Below, in pieces: positions 51,721 to 61,142 of a stretch of DNA of 64,000 nt. Each line of letters starts with the position of its first letter. Positions within the stretch are counted from its first letter, which is position 1. The DNA is from Nocardioides salarius. Lineage in GTDB: Bacteria > Actinomycetota > Actinomycetes > Propionibacteriales > Nocardioidaceae. Both the position numbers and the translations under genes were made by a program. The notes under the pieces were generated by a model. The model saw only the letters and a list, made by a program, of their open reading frames with translations. It was not told where the DNA came from and made no database searches. The DNA lies in NCBI RefSeq assembly GCF_016907435.1, contig NZ_JAFBBZ010000001.1:124001-188000 (forward strand), written 5' to 3'.

Positions 51721-52203
51721 TCAGCCGACCGGTGCCTCGGCGATCCGCTTGACGGCGGCGAGGGTGCGCGGGATGCCGTCGAGGGCCTGCTCGGTGCGGT
51801 CGGCCACCTGCTCGGGCGCCTGCTCGCCGAACTTCGCCTCGAACATCGCGATCCCGGCAGGCAGGAACTCCCACGACTCGGTGAGCGTGGTGCCGTCGCC
51901 GTCGGGCGCGAGCCGGAAGCCCCAGCGCACGAAGCCGTCGCCGACCACCCAGGCGAACTCGCGGCCGCGCTCGGCCGCCACCACCACCGACCGGGTCTCC
52001 CACGTGCGCACCGGGGTCTGGTTGCGACCGGTGAACCAGGCACCCACCTGGCCCGCCTGGCTGTCGTCGTCCCACCAGCAGGCCGTGCACACCGGGCTCC
52101 ACTCCCCCGTGCGCGTGATGTCGGAGACGAGGTCGTAGACCGCCTCCGGCCTGGCCTCGATCCGGACGGACTCCTCGTGGCTGCGGGGCGTGGGCTGCTC
52201 CAT
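51721..52203 (-). CDS. SRPBCC (START-like) family protein
   Basis: The 160-aa protein has the START-like pattern: SVRIEARPEAVYDLVSDITRTGEWSP near the start, GAWFTGRN, and a long C-terminal helix (EQALDGIPRTLAAVKRI). These proteins bind hydrophobic ligands. The ligand is unknown. The gene is divergent from the desaturase fusion, sharing an AT-rich promoter region, so they may be co-regulated. Confidence 0.85.
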   Translation of the reverse strand: MEQPTPRSHEESVRIEARPEAVYDLVSDITRTGEWSPVCTACWWDDDSQAGQVGAWFTGRNQTPVRTWETRSVVVAAERGREFAWVVGDGFVRWGFRLAPDGDGTTLTESWEFLPAGIAMFEAKFGEQAPEQVADRTEQALDGIPRTLAAVKRIAEAPVG

Positions 52204-52254
52204 GCCCCCACCCTCACAGCCCGTGCGCCCGCTGTCGCCACCCGCCCGCATCTC

Positions 52255-52281
52255 TTGACATCTTGGTCATTTCTGTAAACC
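52255..52281 (+). promoter_or_regulatory. Candidate promoter and operator of the desaturase fusion
   Basis: TTGACA (52255-52260) is a perfect -35 box; TAAACC (52276-52281) at a short 15-nt spacing is the nearest -10 match. The inverted repeat TGAC-N6-GTCA (52256-52269) overlaps the -35 box. The stretch is unusually AT-rich for this genome. Confidence 0.45.
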
Positions 52282-52311
52282 CTGAGCCCATCCCCCACCG
52301 AAGGACCCCCG

Positions 52312-54279
52312 ATGACGCAGACCCTCCCCACCGCCACTCCGCCGACGACACCGGCGCTGGGCCTGCCCGACCCCGGCGAGCGGGTGCCCCCCGTCGCCTG
52401 GCCGACGATCGGGTTGTACGTCGGCGCCGCAACGCTGTTCGCGCTCGAGCTCTACGGGGTGCTCGGGGCCGGCTGGTCACCGTGGGCGACGGTGCCGATG
52501 GGCGCGGCCGTCACGTTCTTGATGTTCAGCGTGCTGCACGAGGCCACCCACCACGCGGTCAGCACCGACAGCCGGCTCAACGACCTGATGGGCCACCTGT
52601 CCGTGCCGCTGGTCGCGCCGTACGCCGGCTACGGGATGTTCCGCTTCATCCACATCGAGCACCACCGCAACACCAACGAGCAGAAGTCGGTGGATCCCGA
52701 CGCTTGGACCAGCGAGGGCCCCTGGTGGCAGCTGCCCTTCCGCTGGGCGACCCTCGACGCCTGGTACGTCGTCTTCTACGCGCGCCGCGTCCGGCAGCGC
52801 CCCGTCGGCGAGGTGGTCGCGACGGCGGTGGCGGCCGCCGTGGTGGTCGCCGGCACCGTGGCGCTCGTGGCCGCCGGCCACGGCACCGCCCTCGTCGTGG
52901 CCTTCCTGCTGCCCCAGCGGCTCGGGCTGGTGGTGCTCGCCTGGTGGTTCGACTACCTGCCGCACCACGGACTGCCCTTCACCGGCCGCCAGGACAAGTA
53001 CCGCGCGACGCGGCTCCGGGTCGGCGGCGAGTGGTGGGCCACGCCGCTGTTCGTCTACCAGAACTACCACCTGGTGCACCACCTGCACCCCAGCGTGCCC
53101 TTCTACCGCTACGTGCGCGCGTGGCGCCGCAACGAGCAGGCCTACCTCGACCGCAACGCGGCGATCTCGACCGTCTTCGGGCGCTCGCTCACCCCGGCGG
53201 AGTACCGCACGTGGCGGCGCCTGACCGATGACCTCGCCGAGGCGGCGCCGAAGCCGGGGCGTGCGACCTTCCACCCGTTGCGGGTCGCCTCGGTCGAACC
53301 GCTCACCGCCGACAGCACGGTGGTGACCTTCACGGTGCCCGCCGACCTGGCCCCGGCCTACCGGCACCGCGCGGGCCAGCACGTGACGCTGCGTGCAGTC
53401 CTCGACGGCGACGACGTACGGCGCTCCTACTCCCTCCTGCCGCCCCGTGAGGAGGGCACGCTGCGGGTCGCGGTCAAGCGGGTCGAGGGCGGGGTCTTCT
53501 CGGGCTACGTCCAAGAGCGTCTCGAGGCCGACGACATCCTCGACGTGATGACGCCGGCCGGTCGCTTCGGCCACGACGCGTCGCCCGGCGCCGCGCGCTC
53601 GTACGCCGCCGTCGCGGCCGGCTCGGGCATCACCCCCGTGCTCTCGATCCTCGACGCCACGCTCGAGGCCGAGCCCGACAGCCGGGCCACGCTGGTCTAC
53701 GGCAACCGCAGCGTCGCGTCGACGATGCTGCGCGACGACCTCGAGGCCATGGTCGCCAGGTTCGGGGGCCGGCTCGAGGTGCACCACGTGCTGTCGCGCG
53801 AGCCTTCGGCCGCACTGGCCGGCCGGGTCGACGCCGACCTGGTCGACACCCTCGTCGCGCACGAGGTGGACACCTGGTTCCTGTGCGGCCCCGAGCAGCT
53901 CGTGCACGACCTGCGCGAGACCCTGGCCGAGCGCGGCCAGCACGTCCTGGCGGAGGTCTTCCACACCGAGGACGCGGCGACCTCGGTCGCGCTCGACGTG
54001 GAGAGCCGGGTGACGGTCGCCCTCGGCGGCCGCGAGACCACGTTCGAGCTGCGCTCGACGGGCGAGACCGTGCTCGACGCCGCGCTGCGGCAGGGTGTCG
54101 ACGCGCCGTACTCCTGCGCCGGCGGGGCCTGCGGCACCTGTCGGGCCAAGGTGCTGCTCGGCCGCGCGGTGATGGACCAGGACCACGCACTCGACGAGGC
54201 CGAGCGCTCCGAGGGCTACGTGCTCACCTGCCAGGCGCACCCGGTCAGCGAGGAGCTGCGGGTCGACTACGACGCCTGA
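52312..54279 (+). CDS. Fatty acid desaturase fused to ferredoxin reductase and 2Fe-2S ferredoxin
   Basis: The 655-aa protein has three parts. Residues 1-310 form a membrane desaturase or hydroxylase with His boxes HEATHH (76-81), HIEHH (114-118) and NYHLVHH (near 252-256). Residues about 320-560 form a ferredoxin-NAD(P) reductase with the FAD motif RRSYSLLP and GSGITPVLS. The C-terminus is a plant-type 2Fe-2S domain with cysteines near 602, 607, 610 and 640. One chain can therefore pass electrons from NAD(P)H to the di-iron site. The substrate (fatty acyl chain or carotenoid-like lipid) is unknown. GAAGGA precedes the ATG. Confidence 0.92.
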   Translation: MTQTLPTATPPTTPALGLPDPGERVPPVAWPTIGLYVGAATLFALELYGVLGAGWSPWATVPMGAAVTFLMFSVLHEATHHAVSTDSRLNDLMGHLSVPLVAPYAGYGMFRFIHIEHHRNTNEQKSVDPDAWTSEGPWWQLPFRWATLDAWYVVFYARRVRQRPVGEVVATAVAAAVVVAGTVALVAAGHGTALVVAFLLPQRLGLVVLAWWFDYLPHHGLPFTGRQDKYRATRLRVGGEWWATPLFVYQNYHLVHHLHPSVPFYRYVRAWRRNEQAYLDRNAAISTVFGRSLTPAEYRTWRRLTDDLAEAAPKPGRATFHPLRVASVEPLTADSTVVTFTVPADLAPAYRHRAGQHVTLRAVLDGDDVRRSYSLLPPREEGTLRVAVKRVEGGVFSGYVQERLEADDILDVMTPAGRFGHDASPGAARSYAAVAAGSGITPVLSILDATLEAEPDSRATLVYGNRSVASTMLRDDLEAMVARFGGRLEVHHVLSREPSAALAGRVDADLVDTLVAHEVDTWFLCGPEQLVHDLRETLAERGQHVLAEVFHTEDAATSVALDVESRVTVALGGRETTFELRSTGETVLDAALRQGVDAPYSCAGGACGTCRAKVLLGRAVMDQDHALDEAERSEGYVLTCQAHPVSEELRVDYDA

Positions 54280-54305
54280 CGTCCGCGCCGACTCCAGCAG
54301 CCGGA

Positions 54306-55556
54306 TCAGGCGCTGAGCACCCAGTGGCCGGGTGATTCCTCGGTCCAGGTGGGTTCGGGTGGGATGAGGCCGGGTGGGTCGGGGGCGCGGGAGTGGACGG
54401 TCTGGCCGGCGGGTGAGGTGATCTCGACGTCGTGGGGGTCGAGGTCGTAGTGGTGCAGGACGCGGTGGTGCCAGCCGGGTTCTTCCTTGAGCTGGTTGCA
54501 CGCGGTGCACAGGCCTTGGCCGTTGGGGATGCTGGTGGGGCCGCCTTGGTGGTCGGGGGTGATGTGGTCGTGCTGGCGGATGGGGGCGTTGCACCAGGGA
54601 GTGCGACAGGTCCGGTCGCGCAGGGTGATGAACTGGCGCAGCAGCCCGTCGAAGGTCCGCGAGGTCGATTCCATGGCGACGAGCTGGTCGGTGTCGGCGA
54701 ACAGGCGCCGGACGCGGGTGCCCATCTCGGGGGCGCTGCAGACGAGCTTGCGGGCCACGGAGGCGGGGATGGGTCCGCCGGCGCCGCCGTACATGGGCAC
54801 GACCTCGGCGGGCTCGTCACCGTCGCCGAGCAGTGCTTCGGCGGAGATCACGATGTTGAGCGCGACGGGGGTGTGGGTGGCGGTGATCTGGCCGGTCAGG
54901 CGGGAGACGAACAGGTCGGCCACGATCTGGGAGTGGGAGCGGTCCTCGTCGGGCTGGGTCTTGAGTGCCTCGGCGCGTTGGTGCAGGGACTGCATGATCG
55001 CGGCGGCGTGGACGTCGGAGACGACCGCGGTGATCTGGGTGGTGCCGTCCTCGCGGCGCCAGGAGGTGACGCGGCGATTGCGGTGCGCGCGCTCGCGGCG
55101 TCGGGCAGCGGCCTGGTCGTCGAGGCGCATCGCGATGCGCTGCGCGGCCAGGCGCAGCGCCCGGTCGCCCAGCGGTGCACCGGTGCCCAGCAGCTCGCCC
55201 AGGGCGGTGTCGTAGTCGGGGCGCAGCGCGGAGTGGACGTGCTCGGCCTCGCTGGCGAGGATCTCGGCGCGGTGCTCGTTGATCAGCCCGTCCTCGAGCG
55301 CTTGGAGGACGTGGGGCAGGTCGTCGACCAGGGTGCAGGCCATCGACAGCAGCCGGGTGCCGCGGTGGGGTGACTCGTGGCGAGCGAGCGCGACCTGGGC
55401 GCCGACCGAGCGGGCTGAGGCGTCGGCCTGGAGGTCCTCGAGACGAGCGGCGAGTCTGGCCTGGCGCGCAGCCAGGTGGGACTTCAGCGCCTCGAGCTCC
55501 TCCAGCATCGCGACACACTCGCCCGCCGTGGCGGGCAGCTCGTCGCTGGTGGTCAT
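54306..55556 (-). CDS. DUF222 / HNH endonuclease domain protein
   Basis: The 416-aa protein has an N-terminal DUF222 region (helical, many Arg and Glu) and a C-terminal HNH domain with CRTPWCNAPIRQHDHITPDHQGG and LCTACNQLKE. Actinobacteria often carry several copies (the 13E12 repeat proteins of mycobacteria), and some are part of mobile DNA; no repeat ends are visible here. TAGGGT lies 7 nt before the ATG at 55556, fixing the start and pointing to a leaderless message. Confidence 0.9.
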   Translation of the reverse strand: MTTSDELPATAGECVAMLEELEALKSHLAARQARLAARLEDLQADASARSVGAQVALARHESPHRGTRLLSMACTLVDDLPHVLQALEDGLINEHRAEILASEAEHVHSALRPDYDTALGELLGTGAPLGDRALRLAAQRIAMRLDDQAAARRRERAHRNRRVTSWRREDGTTQITAVVSDVHAAAIMQSLHQRAEALKTQPDEDRSHSQIVADLFVSRLTGQITATHTPVALNIVISAEALLGDGDEPAEVVPMYGGAGGPIPASVARKLVCSAPEMGTRVRRLFADTDQLVAMESTSRTFDGLLRQFITLRDRTCRTPWCNAPIRQHDHITPDHQGGPTSIPNGQGLCTACNQLKEEPGWHHRVLHHYDLDPHDVEITSPAGQTVHSRAPDPPGLIPPEPTWTEESPGHWVLSA

Positions 55557-55563
55557 GTCTTCG

Positions 55564-55569
55564 ACCCTA
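55564..55569 (-). promoter_or_regulatory. -10 box of the leaderless HNH gene transcript
   Basis: TAGGGT on the minus strand is followed by 7 nt and the ATG at 55556. Confidence 0.6.
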
Positions 55570-55641
55570 GAGGTGACCACCGACAACGACGCTGGACGTG
55601 CACGGCCCGGCGCTCGTCCTCCCGACCTGTCGCGCCGTCTG

Positions 55642-56403
55642 TCAGGACCGCCCTCTGCTGTCGCCGGCTCGGGCGGCCAACGTGCTCTCGATGATGCGGG
55701 TCTCGTCCACGATCGACTGCGCCGCCTCGGCGAGACGCGCGGCCGACGGATCGGGCAGGCCCTCCACGAGCAGAGCCGCGTGTGCCAGGTCGTGGCGACG
55801 GGTGTCCAGGTCGACCAGCGCCTGGACCTGGGCGACGATGGTGACGATCCGGTCGCGCAGCGCGACGCTCAGTCGTGAGCCGGGGTCGTTGTCGGCGCGC
55901 AGGCGACCCAGGTGCACCAGGCTCGCGTCCAGGACCGGTCGCTGGGCCTCGACGGCCGCGATGACGTCGGGGGCAGCGTCACCGGCACGCAGCCGGGCCA
56001 GGGCTCCCGGGAATGCCTCGTGCGCTCTGGCCGCGTCGTCGGGCACATCGACCCACGACGGCTCGGCATCCGCGGACGTGACCGTGAAGGCGGGCACGAC
56101 GAAGACGACGAAACACACGAAGAACCAGAGCCCGGCCAGCACCCAGGCAGCCACCACGGGGACGCCCGAGTAGGGCACGAGCACGAAGGCAGGTGTGAAG
56201 GCGGAACACAGGAACCCGACCTTCATCACCACCTCGCTGCGCTGGCGCGCGTCGAGACCACGCTGGTCGACCGTGGGGCTGGGCACGGTGGTCGACCAGG
56301 ACTCCGGCCGGGGACGGAAGAGCGCGATGTGGCGCGCGACCGCCTCGTCGAAGGTCTCGGGGACGCTGTCGGCGTGGGGGGCACTGTCGGGCTGGGCAGG
56401 CAT
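55642..56403 (-). CDS. Hypothetical protein with two membrane helices
   Basis: The 253-aa protein has a soluble N-terminus of about 60 residues, two close hydrophobic helices (VGFLCSAFTPAFVLVPYSG and VAAWVLAGLWFFVCFVVFVV) and a long helical soluble C-terminus rich in Ala, Arg and Asp. No family is recognised. AGGAG lies 7 nt before the ATG at 56403. It is divergent from the hydrolase gene. Confidence 0.7.
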   Translation of the reverse strand: MPAQPDSAPHADSVPETFDEAVARHIALFRPRPESWSTTVPSPTVDQRGLDARQRSEVVMKVGFLCSAFTPAFVLVPYSGVPVVAAWVLAGLWFFVCFVVFVVPAFTVTSADAEPSWVDVPDDAARAHEAFPGALARLRAGDAAPDVIAAVEAQRPVLDASLVHLGRLRADNDPGSRLSVALRDRIVTIVAQVQALVDLDTRRHDLAHAALLVEGLPDPSAARLAEAAQSIVDETRIIESTLAARAGDSRGRS

Positions 56404-56504
56404 AGGGGGCTCCTGGGCGCGGGTGGCAGGACCCGGACCCTACCCGTGTGAAGCCCGCGCGCCGCCCCGTTGCGCACGGCGCCGCGCAGCGGGATCCTCG
56501 ACGG

Positions 56505-57329
56505 GTGGAGGGTCGCTGGCAGCTCCTCGACGTGCCCCAGGGGCAGCTCGAGGTCGAGGTCTCCGGCCGCGGGGAGCCCGTGGTCGTGCTCCAGACCGCC
56601 CTCGATGCCGACGAGCTGCGACCCCTCGGCCGCCACCTGGCCACCCCCGGCCGCCACCGGGTCCTGCAGTACCACCGGCGGGGCTACGCCGGCAGCAGTG
56701 CGCCGCGTGGGCGTCCGTCCCTGGCCCGCGATGCCGCCGACGCGGCCGAGGTCGTCCGCGCGATGGGTGTTGCCCCGGCACACGTGGTGGGCGTCAGCTA
56801 CAGCGCGGCGGTCGCGCTGCGCCTGGCCCACACCGATCCGGAGCTGGTGCACTCCTTGAGCGTGGTCGAGCCACCGCCGACGGGCACCCCAGGAGGGGTG
56901 GACTTCCGCCGTGCCTGCTCGACTCTGGTGGAGAAGTTCGAGACCGCCGGTGCGGGCGTGGCGCTCGACGACTTCATGACCGTGCTGCTCGGCGAGAGCT
57001 GGCGCGACCTCGGCGCCCCCGACTCGGTTCAACGTATGGAGCGCGACGCCGCGACCTTCTTCGCCTGGGACCTCCCTGCCCTGCGGTCCTGGCGGTTCGG
57101 CGCGCAGGAGGCCCGGGCCATCCGGTGCCCGGTCCTTCTCGTCGGCGGCGGCCGGACCGCGCCGTGGTTCAGCGAGATGAGGCGTCGGCTGGTCCGGCTG
57201 CTGCCGCACGCGACCGAGGTGCTCGTCGACGGGGCCGACCACACGGTCGCGAGCACCCACGCTCCGCAGCTCGCCGGGGTCCTGCTGCGACACCTCCGTG
57301 ACCACCCGGGAGCCGCCCTCCCCGACTAG
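56505..57329 (+). CDS. Alpha/beta hydrolase
   Basis: The 274-aa protein has an alpha/beta hydrolase core: VVVLQTALDADELRPL near the start, GVSYSAAVALRLA (Ser nucleophile), LLVGGGRTAPWF and a GADHTV histidine. The substrate is unknown. The start is uncertain: GTG at 56505 begins right before the first strand; GTG at 56448 is also open. Its stop codon interlocks with that of the next, convergent gene in ACTAGT. Confidence 0.75.
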   Translation: MEGRWQLLDVPQGQLEVEVSGRGEPVVVLQTALDADELRPLGRHLATPGRHRVLQYHRRGYAGSSAPRGRPSLARDAADAAEVVRAMGVAPAHVVGVSYSAAVALRLAHTDPELVHSLSVVEPPPTGTPGGVDFRRACSTLVEKFETAGAGVALDDFMTVLLGESWRDLGAPDSVQRMERDAATFFAWDLPALRSWRFGAQEARAIRCPVLLVGGGRTAPWFSEMRRRLVRLLPHATEVLVDGADHTVASTHAPQLAGVLLRHLRDHPGAALPD

Positions 57330-59245
57330 TCGGTCGGCGGATCCTGGCGACCTGTGGTCCAGGCGAGATCTCGTTCCGGGTCGTAGCTGCAGTAGACGCC
57401 GGTGTGCACCGAGCACCGCAGGTGACGCCCGAGCCCGGGGTGGGCCCGCTCCACCCGGCGAAGGGCGTCGGCGACCCGGCGGTAGACGGCCTTGCGAGCC
57501 CGTTCGACCTCGTCGGGCACCGCTCGTGCCCGATCTCCCAGGCCGTAGGCCGCCGTGAGCTCGCGCAGTAGCCAGTCCTTCTCCTCGAGGAGGCGCGCGC
57601 TCACGACGGTGTCGACGTCGCTGCCGCCCAGGGCCTCGTCCACCTCGGCGAGCCGCTGGCGGTAGCGGCCGCGGGCCTGCGCGTCGATGACCGGCTGCGG
57701 CGCCGACCGGTGCAGCGCGGCGTGCACCGCAGACGTGCCGGGCGTCCCGGCGACGAGATCGAGGACGTGGCGCTCGCGGCCGGGCTCAGCGAGCAGCGTC
57801 ATCAGGTCGGCCATGCCCTTGCTGTCTCGCAGCCGCACCGTCCGCCCCTCGAAGGCGAGGGTCCAGTACTCACCGTCCTTGCGGAAGACCCGCTCCGCAC
57901 CGCCGCCATGACCGCCGCCGCCCACACCGCCCGCCGAGAGGGTCTCGCCGGCCGCCGCCGTCGTCACCGTGAGCACCCCGCCCGTGCCTGGCAGTCGGAC
58001 GCGCCACGGGTCGGTCAGGGTGATGTCCGAGCCCGGCACGATGTCGCGCACGGTGGCGGTGGCCAGGACCCGACCCGCCGGTGCCTGCCGCAGCAGGGCG
58101 GTGGGGACGACGACAGGTGCTCCGTCGACGCTGCCCCGACCGACCTCGCACTCACCGGCGTGCACCACGGCGCGCAGCTCGATCCCCTGGGCGTGGGCCG
58201 CCCGCAGCGCACCCATCGCACACCGCAGGGCACGCGTCGCCGAGTCGAACCACACCAGCTCCTCGCCCGACGGGCTGGTCACCTCTGCCCCGTCCATGCG
58301 CCGCACGTGGCGACGCACGAGGGCGACGGCCGCCGGCGTGCGCGCGTCGGTGGCGAGCAGAGTCACCAACCTGCTGCTCGCGGGTGCACGCGCGATGGCC
58401 GCGCCGAGGAACGCCCGCACGGCCTCGACCACGGAGGCGGAGTCACCGACGTAGGGAAGGTGGTCGGTCCCGGGCAGCTCGACCAGGCGGGCGCCCGGGA
58501 TCCTGGACGCCAGTCGTCGGGGGCTGCTGAGCGGCACCACCGTGTCGCCGGAGCGGTGCAGGACCAGGGTGGGCACGCGCACGGTCGGGAAGACCGCGTC
58601 CAGGTCGTAGTCGACCACCGTCGCCATGAAGCGCACCACCGCGTCACGACTCAGCGAGAGCCGCTGCTGCCGGGCGAACCAGGCGAGGTAGTCGCGGTCC
58701 CCTGCGGCGGAGGGCGCGACCAGACCTACCATCGCCGCGGCGCCCTCCACGGTGCCCCACTGGCGGAACACCGGCGCGAAGGCGGCGTCGTACGCCGCGG
58801 CGTCCATGACCCCCCAGGGGTGCTCGGCGTCCCGGAGCAGGCGCGAGATGCCGCCGTACAGCACCAGCCGGTGGGTCCGCTCGGGGTGCATGGAGGCGAA
58901 GAGCGCCGCCAGGCCACAGCCTTCGGACACGCCGAAGAAGGAGGCCTGCTGCGAACCGACCGCGTCGAGCACCGCGACGACGTCCTCGACCCGCTCCTCG
59001 AGCGTGGGCGACAGGTGGCGGTCGCCGCGGTCGGAGAGGCCGCACCCGCGCCGGTCGAAGAGGATCAGCCGGCTGAAGCGGGAGAGCTCTCGGAGCATCG
59101 CCGCGAGCGACGGCTCCTCCCACTTGACCTCGAGGTGCGTCAGCATGCCGTACGCCCACACCAGGTCCACCGGACCGGACCCGATCGTCTGGTAGGCGAT
59201 CTCGGCGTCCCCGGCCCGGACGTAGCGCGTCTCCGGCATTCGCAT
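57326..59245 (-). CDS. Alpha/beta hydrolase fused to a degenerate nucleotide-cyclase domain
   Basis: The 639-aa protein has three parts. Residues 1-285 are an alpha/beta hydrolase (FDRRGCGLSD, FGVSEGCGLAA, LVLHRSGDTVV, LPGTDHLPYV). Residues about 295-440 align with class III cyclase domains: VTLLATDARTPAA, ALRCAMGALRAAHAQGIELRAVVHAGECE and VRDIVPGSDI. The second metal-binding motif expected as GDG is replaced by SPSGEE, so it is probably not a cyclase. Residues about 460-639 start RKDGEYWTLAFEGRTVRLRD, an actinobacterial regulatory-protein domain. A signalling or scaffold role is inferred. GGAGA precedes the ATG at 59245. Confidence 0.85.
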   Translation of the reverse strand: MRMPETRYVRAGDAEIAYQTIGSGPVDLVWAYGMLTHLEVKWEEPSLAAMLRELSRFSRLILFDRRGCGLSDRGDRHLSPTLEERVEDVVAVLDAVGSQQASFFGVSEGCGLAALFASMHPERTHRLVLYGGISRLLRDAEHPWGVMDAAAYDAAFAPVFRQWGTVEGAAAMVGLVAPSAAGDRDYLAWFARQQRLSLSRDAVVRFMATVVDYDLDAVFPTVRVPTLVLHRSGDTVVPLSSPRRLASRIPGARLVELPGTDHLPYVGDSASVVEAVRAFLGAAIARAPASSRLVTLLATDARTPAAVALVRRHVRRMDGAEVTSPSGEELVWFDSATRALRCAMGALRAAHAQGIELRAVVHAGECEVGRGSVDGAPVVVPTALLRQAPAGRVLATATVRDIVPGSDITLTDPWRVRLPGTGGVLTVTTAAAGETLSAGGVGGGGHGGGAERVFRKDGEYWTLAFEGRTVRLRDSKGMADLMTLLAEPGRERHVLDLVAGTPGTSAVHAALHRSAPQPVIDAQARGRYRQRLAEVDEALGGSDVDTVVSARLLEEKDWLLRELTAAYGLGDRARAVPDEVERARKAVYRRVADALRRVERAHPGLGRHLRCSVHTGVYCSYDPERDLAWTTGRQDPPTD

Positions 59246-59361
59246 CGGCAGTCTCCGACAGCATCGTGCCACGCACGGGCACGCGACGGCACCCGTCGCG
59301 GTGCGACCGGCCGGGTCGCGCCTCCCGGGTGAACGCCGCGTCGAACCCGGAGGAGCCCGCC

Positions 59362-59568
59362 ATGGACCTGACCCTGTGTCCCGAGTGCGCATCGATCGCC
59401 GAGGTGCTCTGGCGAGACCGTGTCGAGTCGACGGACGGGCCGGTCGAGCACGTCAGGATCCAGTGCCTGCAGCGCCACTGCTTCCTGCTGCCCACCTCGA
59501 AGCTGACCGAGGAGCCGCGCGTGCGAGCGAGCGGTGCGGAGGCCCGCCAACGACAGGACCGCCCCTGA
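59362..59568 (+). CDS. Small zinc-ribbon-like protein, 68 aa
   Basis: The 68-aa protein begins MDLTLCPECASIAEVLWRD and has a second cysteine pair (IQCLQRHC) in its centre, so it may bind one zinc ion. GGAGGAG lies 6 nt before the ATG. Similar short proteins occur in related actinobacteria, but I know no function. The stop codon is inside the left arm of a very strong terminator. Confidence 0.7.
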   Translation: MDLTLCPECASIAEVLWRDRVESTDGPVEHVRIQCLQRHCFLLPTSKLTEEPRVRASGAEARQRQDRP

Positions 59569-59597
59569 TCTGCGCAGTCGCAGATCAGGGGCGGTCC
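59556..59597. terminator. Bidirectional terminator with a 19-bp perfect stem
   Basis: Arms 59556-59574 and 59579-59597 pair perfectly around the loop CAGT. It lies between the small zinc-ribbon gene and the tRNA on the other strand. The stop codon of the small gene (59566-59568) is inside the stem. Confidence 0.9.
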
Positions 59598-59605
59598 GAG
59601 TCCGG

Positions 59606-59679
<74 letters not shown>

Positions 59680-59777
59680 AACTGCGCGATCCGCTGCACT
59701 GCAGCGCCTCGCGACGCGTGAACACTACAACAGCCCCACCCGAGGTCCGACATCGGCACCCCGGGCGGGACCGGGGC

Positions 59778-61142
59778 TCAGCGCTTGCGCTTCTCGCGCA
59801 CCCGCTGGTTGATCACGATGGGGGTGCCGACGAAGCCGAACTCCTCGCGCAGGCGCCGCTCGATGTAGCGCTCGTAGCCGTCGTCGAGCTTGCCGGAGGT
59901 GAAGAGCACGAAGGTCGGCGGCGCCGTCGAGGGCTGGGTGCCGAACATGATCTTGGGCTGCTTGCCGCTGCGCACCGGGTGCGGGTGCTCGGCGACCAGG
60001 CGACCCAGGAACGCGTTCAGCGCACCGGTGGGCACGCGGGTCTCCCAGCCCTCCAGCGCCTTGTCGAGCGCCGGCACCAGCCGGTCGACGTGCCAGCCGG
60101 TGCGGGCGGTGACGTTGATGCGCGGGGCCCACTGGACCTGCACGAGCTCGCGCTCGATCTCGCGCTCGAGGTAGTAGCGGCGCTCCTCGTCGACGAGGTC
60201 CCACTTGTTGAACGCGATGACCAGCGCGCGGCCGGCCTCGCGGACGGTCTGGAGGATCCGCACGTCCTGCTCGGAGATCGACAGCCCGCCGTCGAGCACC
60301 AGCACGGCGACCTCGGCGCGGTCGATGGCGATCGAGGTGCGCAGCGAGGCGTAGTACTCGTGCCCCGAGGCCTCCTTGACGCGCTTGCGGATGCCCGCGG
60401 TGTCGATGAAGCGCCAGTCGCGCCCGCCCAGCGAGACCAGCTCGTCGACCGGGTCGACGGTGGTGCCGGCGACGTTGTCGACGACCACCCGCTCCTCCCC
60501 CGCCAGCCGGTTGAGCAGCGAGGACTTGCCGACGTTGGGCTTGCCGACGATCGCGATGCGCCGGGGGCCGCCGACCTCGGCGTCGCGCTCGGGCGGCGGC
60601 TCGGGCAGGGCGGCCAGCACGGCGTCGAGCAGGTCGCCCGAGCCGCGCCCGTGCAGGGCCGAGACCGGGAAGGGCTCGCCGAGACCCAGGTTCCACAGGC
60701 CGTAGGCCTCGGCCTCGGTGCGCTCGTCGTCGACCTTGTTGGCCGCCAGCACGACCGGCTTGCCGGCCTTGCGCAGGATCCGCACCACTGCCTCGTCGGC
60801 GTCGGTGATGCCCACGGTCGCGTCGACCACGAAGAGCACCGCGTCGGCCAGCGAGATCGCGATCTCGGCCTGGGCGGCGATCCGCTCCGCGAGACCGCGC
60901 GCGTCGGGGTCCCAGCCGCCGGTGTCGACGACGGTGAAGGCGCGCCCGTTCCAGTGCGCGTCGTAGGACACCCGGTCACGGGTGACGCCCGGGACGTCCT
61001 CGACGACCGCCTCGCGACGGCCGATGAAGCGGTTCACCAGCGTCGACTTGCCCACGTTGGGCCGGCCGATGATGGCCAGGACGGGCAGGGGGCCGTCGAC
61101 GAGCGGCCCCTCGGTGGGGATGCCGTCGGCGTGCTCGGTCAT
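59778..61142 (-). CDS. der: Ribosome biogenesis GTPase Der (EngA)
   Basis: The 454-aa protein has two GTPase domains with P-loops GRPNVGKST (near residue 27) and GKPNVGKSS (near residue 192), each followed by DTGG or DTAG and NKVD or NKWD, and a C-terminal KH-like domain. It acts in assembly of the 50S ribosomal subunit. The start codon at 61142 overlaps the stop codon of the acyltransferase gene (ATGA), so it is the last gene of the aroH-tyrA-cmk operon. Confidence 0.97.
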   Translation of the reverse strand: MTEHADGIPTEGPLVDGPLPVLAIIGRPNVGKSTLVNRFIGRREAVVEDVPGVTRDRVSYDAHWNGRAFTVVDTGGWDPDARGLAERIAAQAEIAISLADAVLFVVDATVGITDADEAVVRILRKAGKPVVLAANKVDDERTEAEAYGLWNLGLGEPFPVSALHGRGSGDLLDAVLAALPEPPPERDAEVGGPRRIAIVGKPNVGKSSLLNRLAGEERVVVDNVAGTTVDPVDELVSLGGRDWRFIDTAGIRKRVKEASGHEYYASLRTSIAIDRAEVAVLVLDGGLSISEQDVRILQTVREAGRALVIAFNKWDLVDEERRYYLEREIERELVQVQWAPRINVTARTGWHVDRLVPALDKALEGWETRVPTGALNAFLGRLVAEHPHPVRSGKQPKIMFGTQPSTAPPTFVLFTSGKLDDGYERYIERRLREEFGFVGTPIVINQRVREKRKR

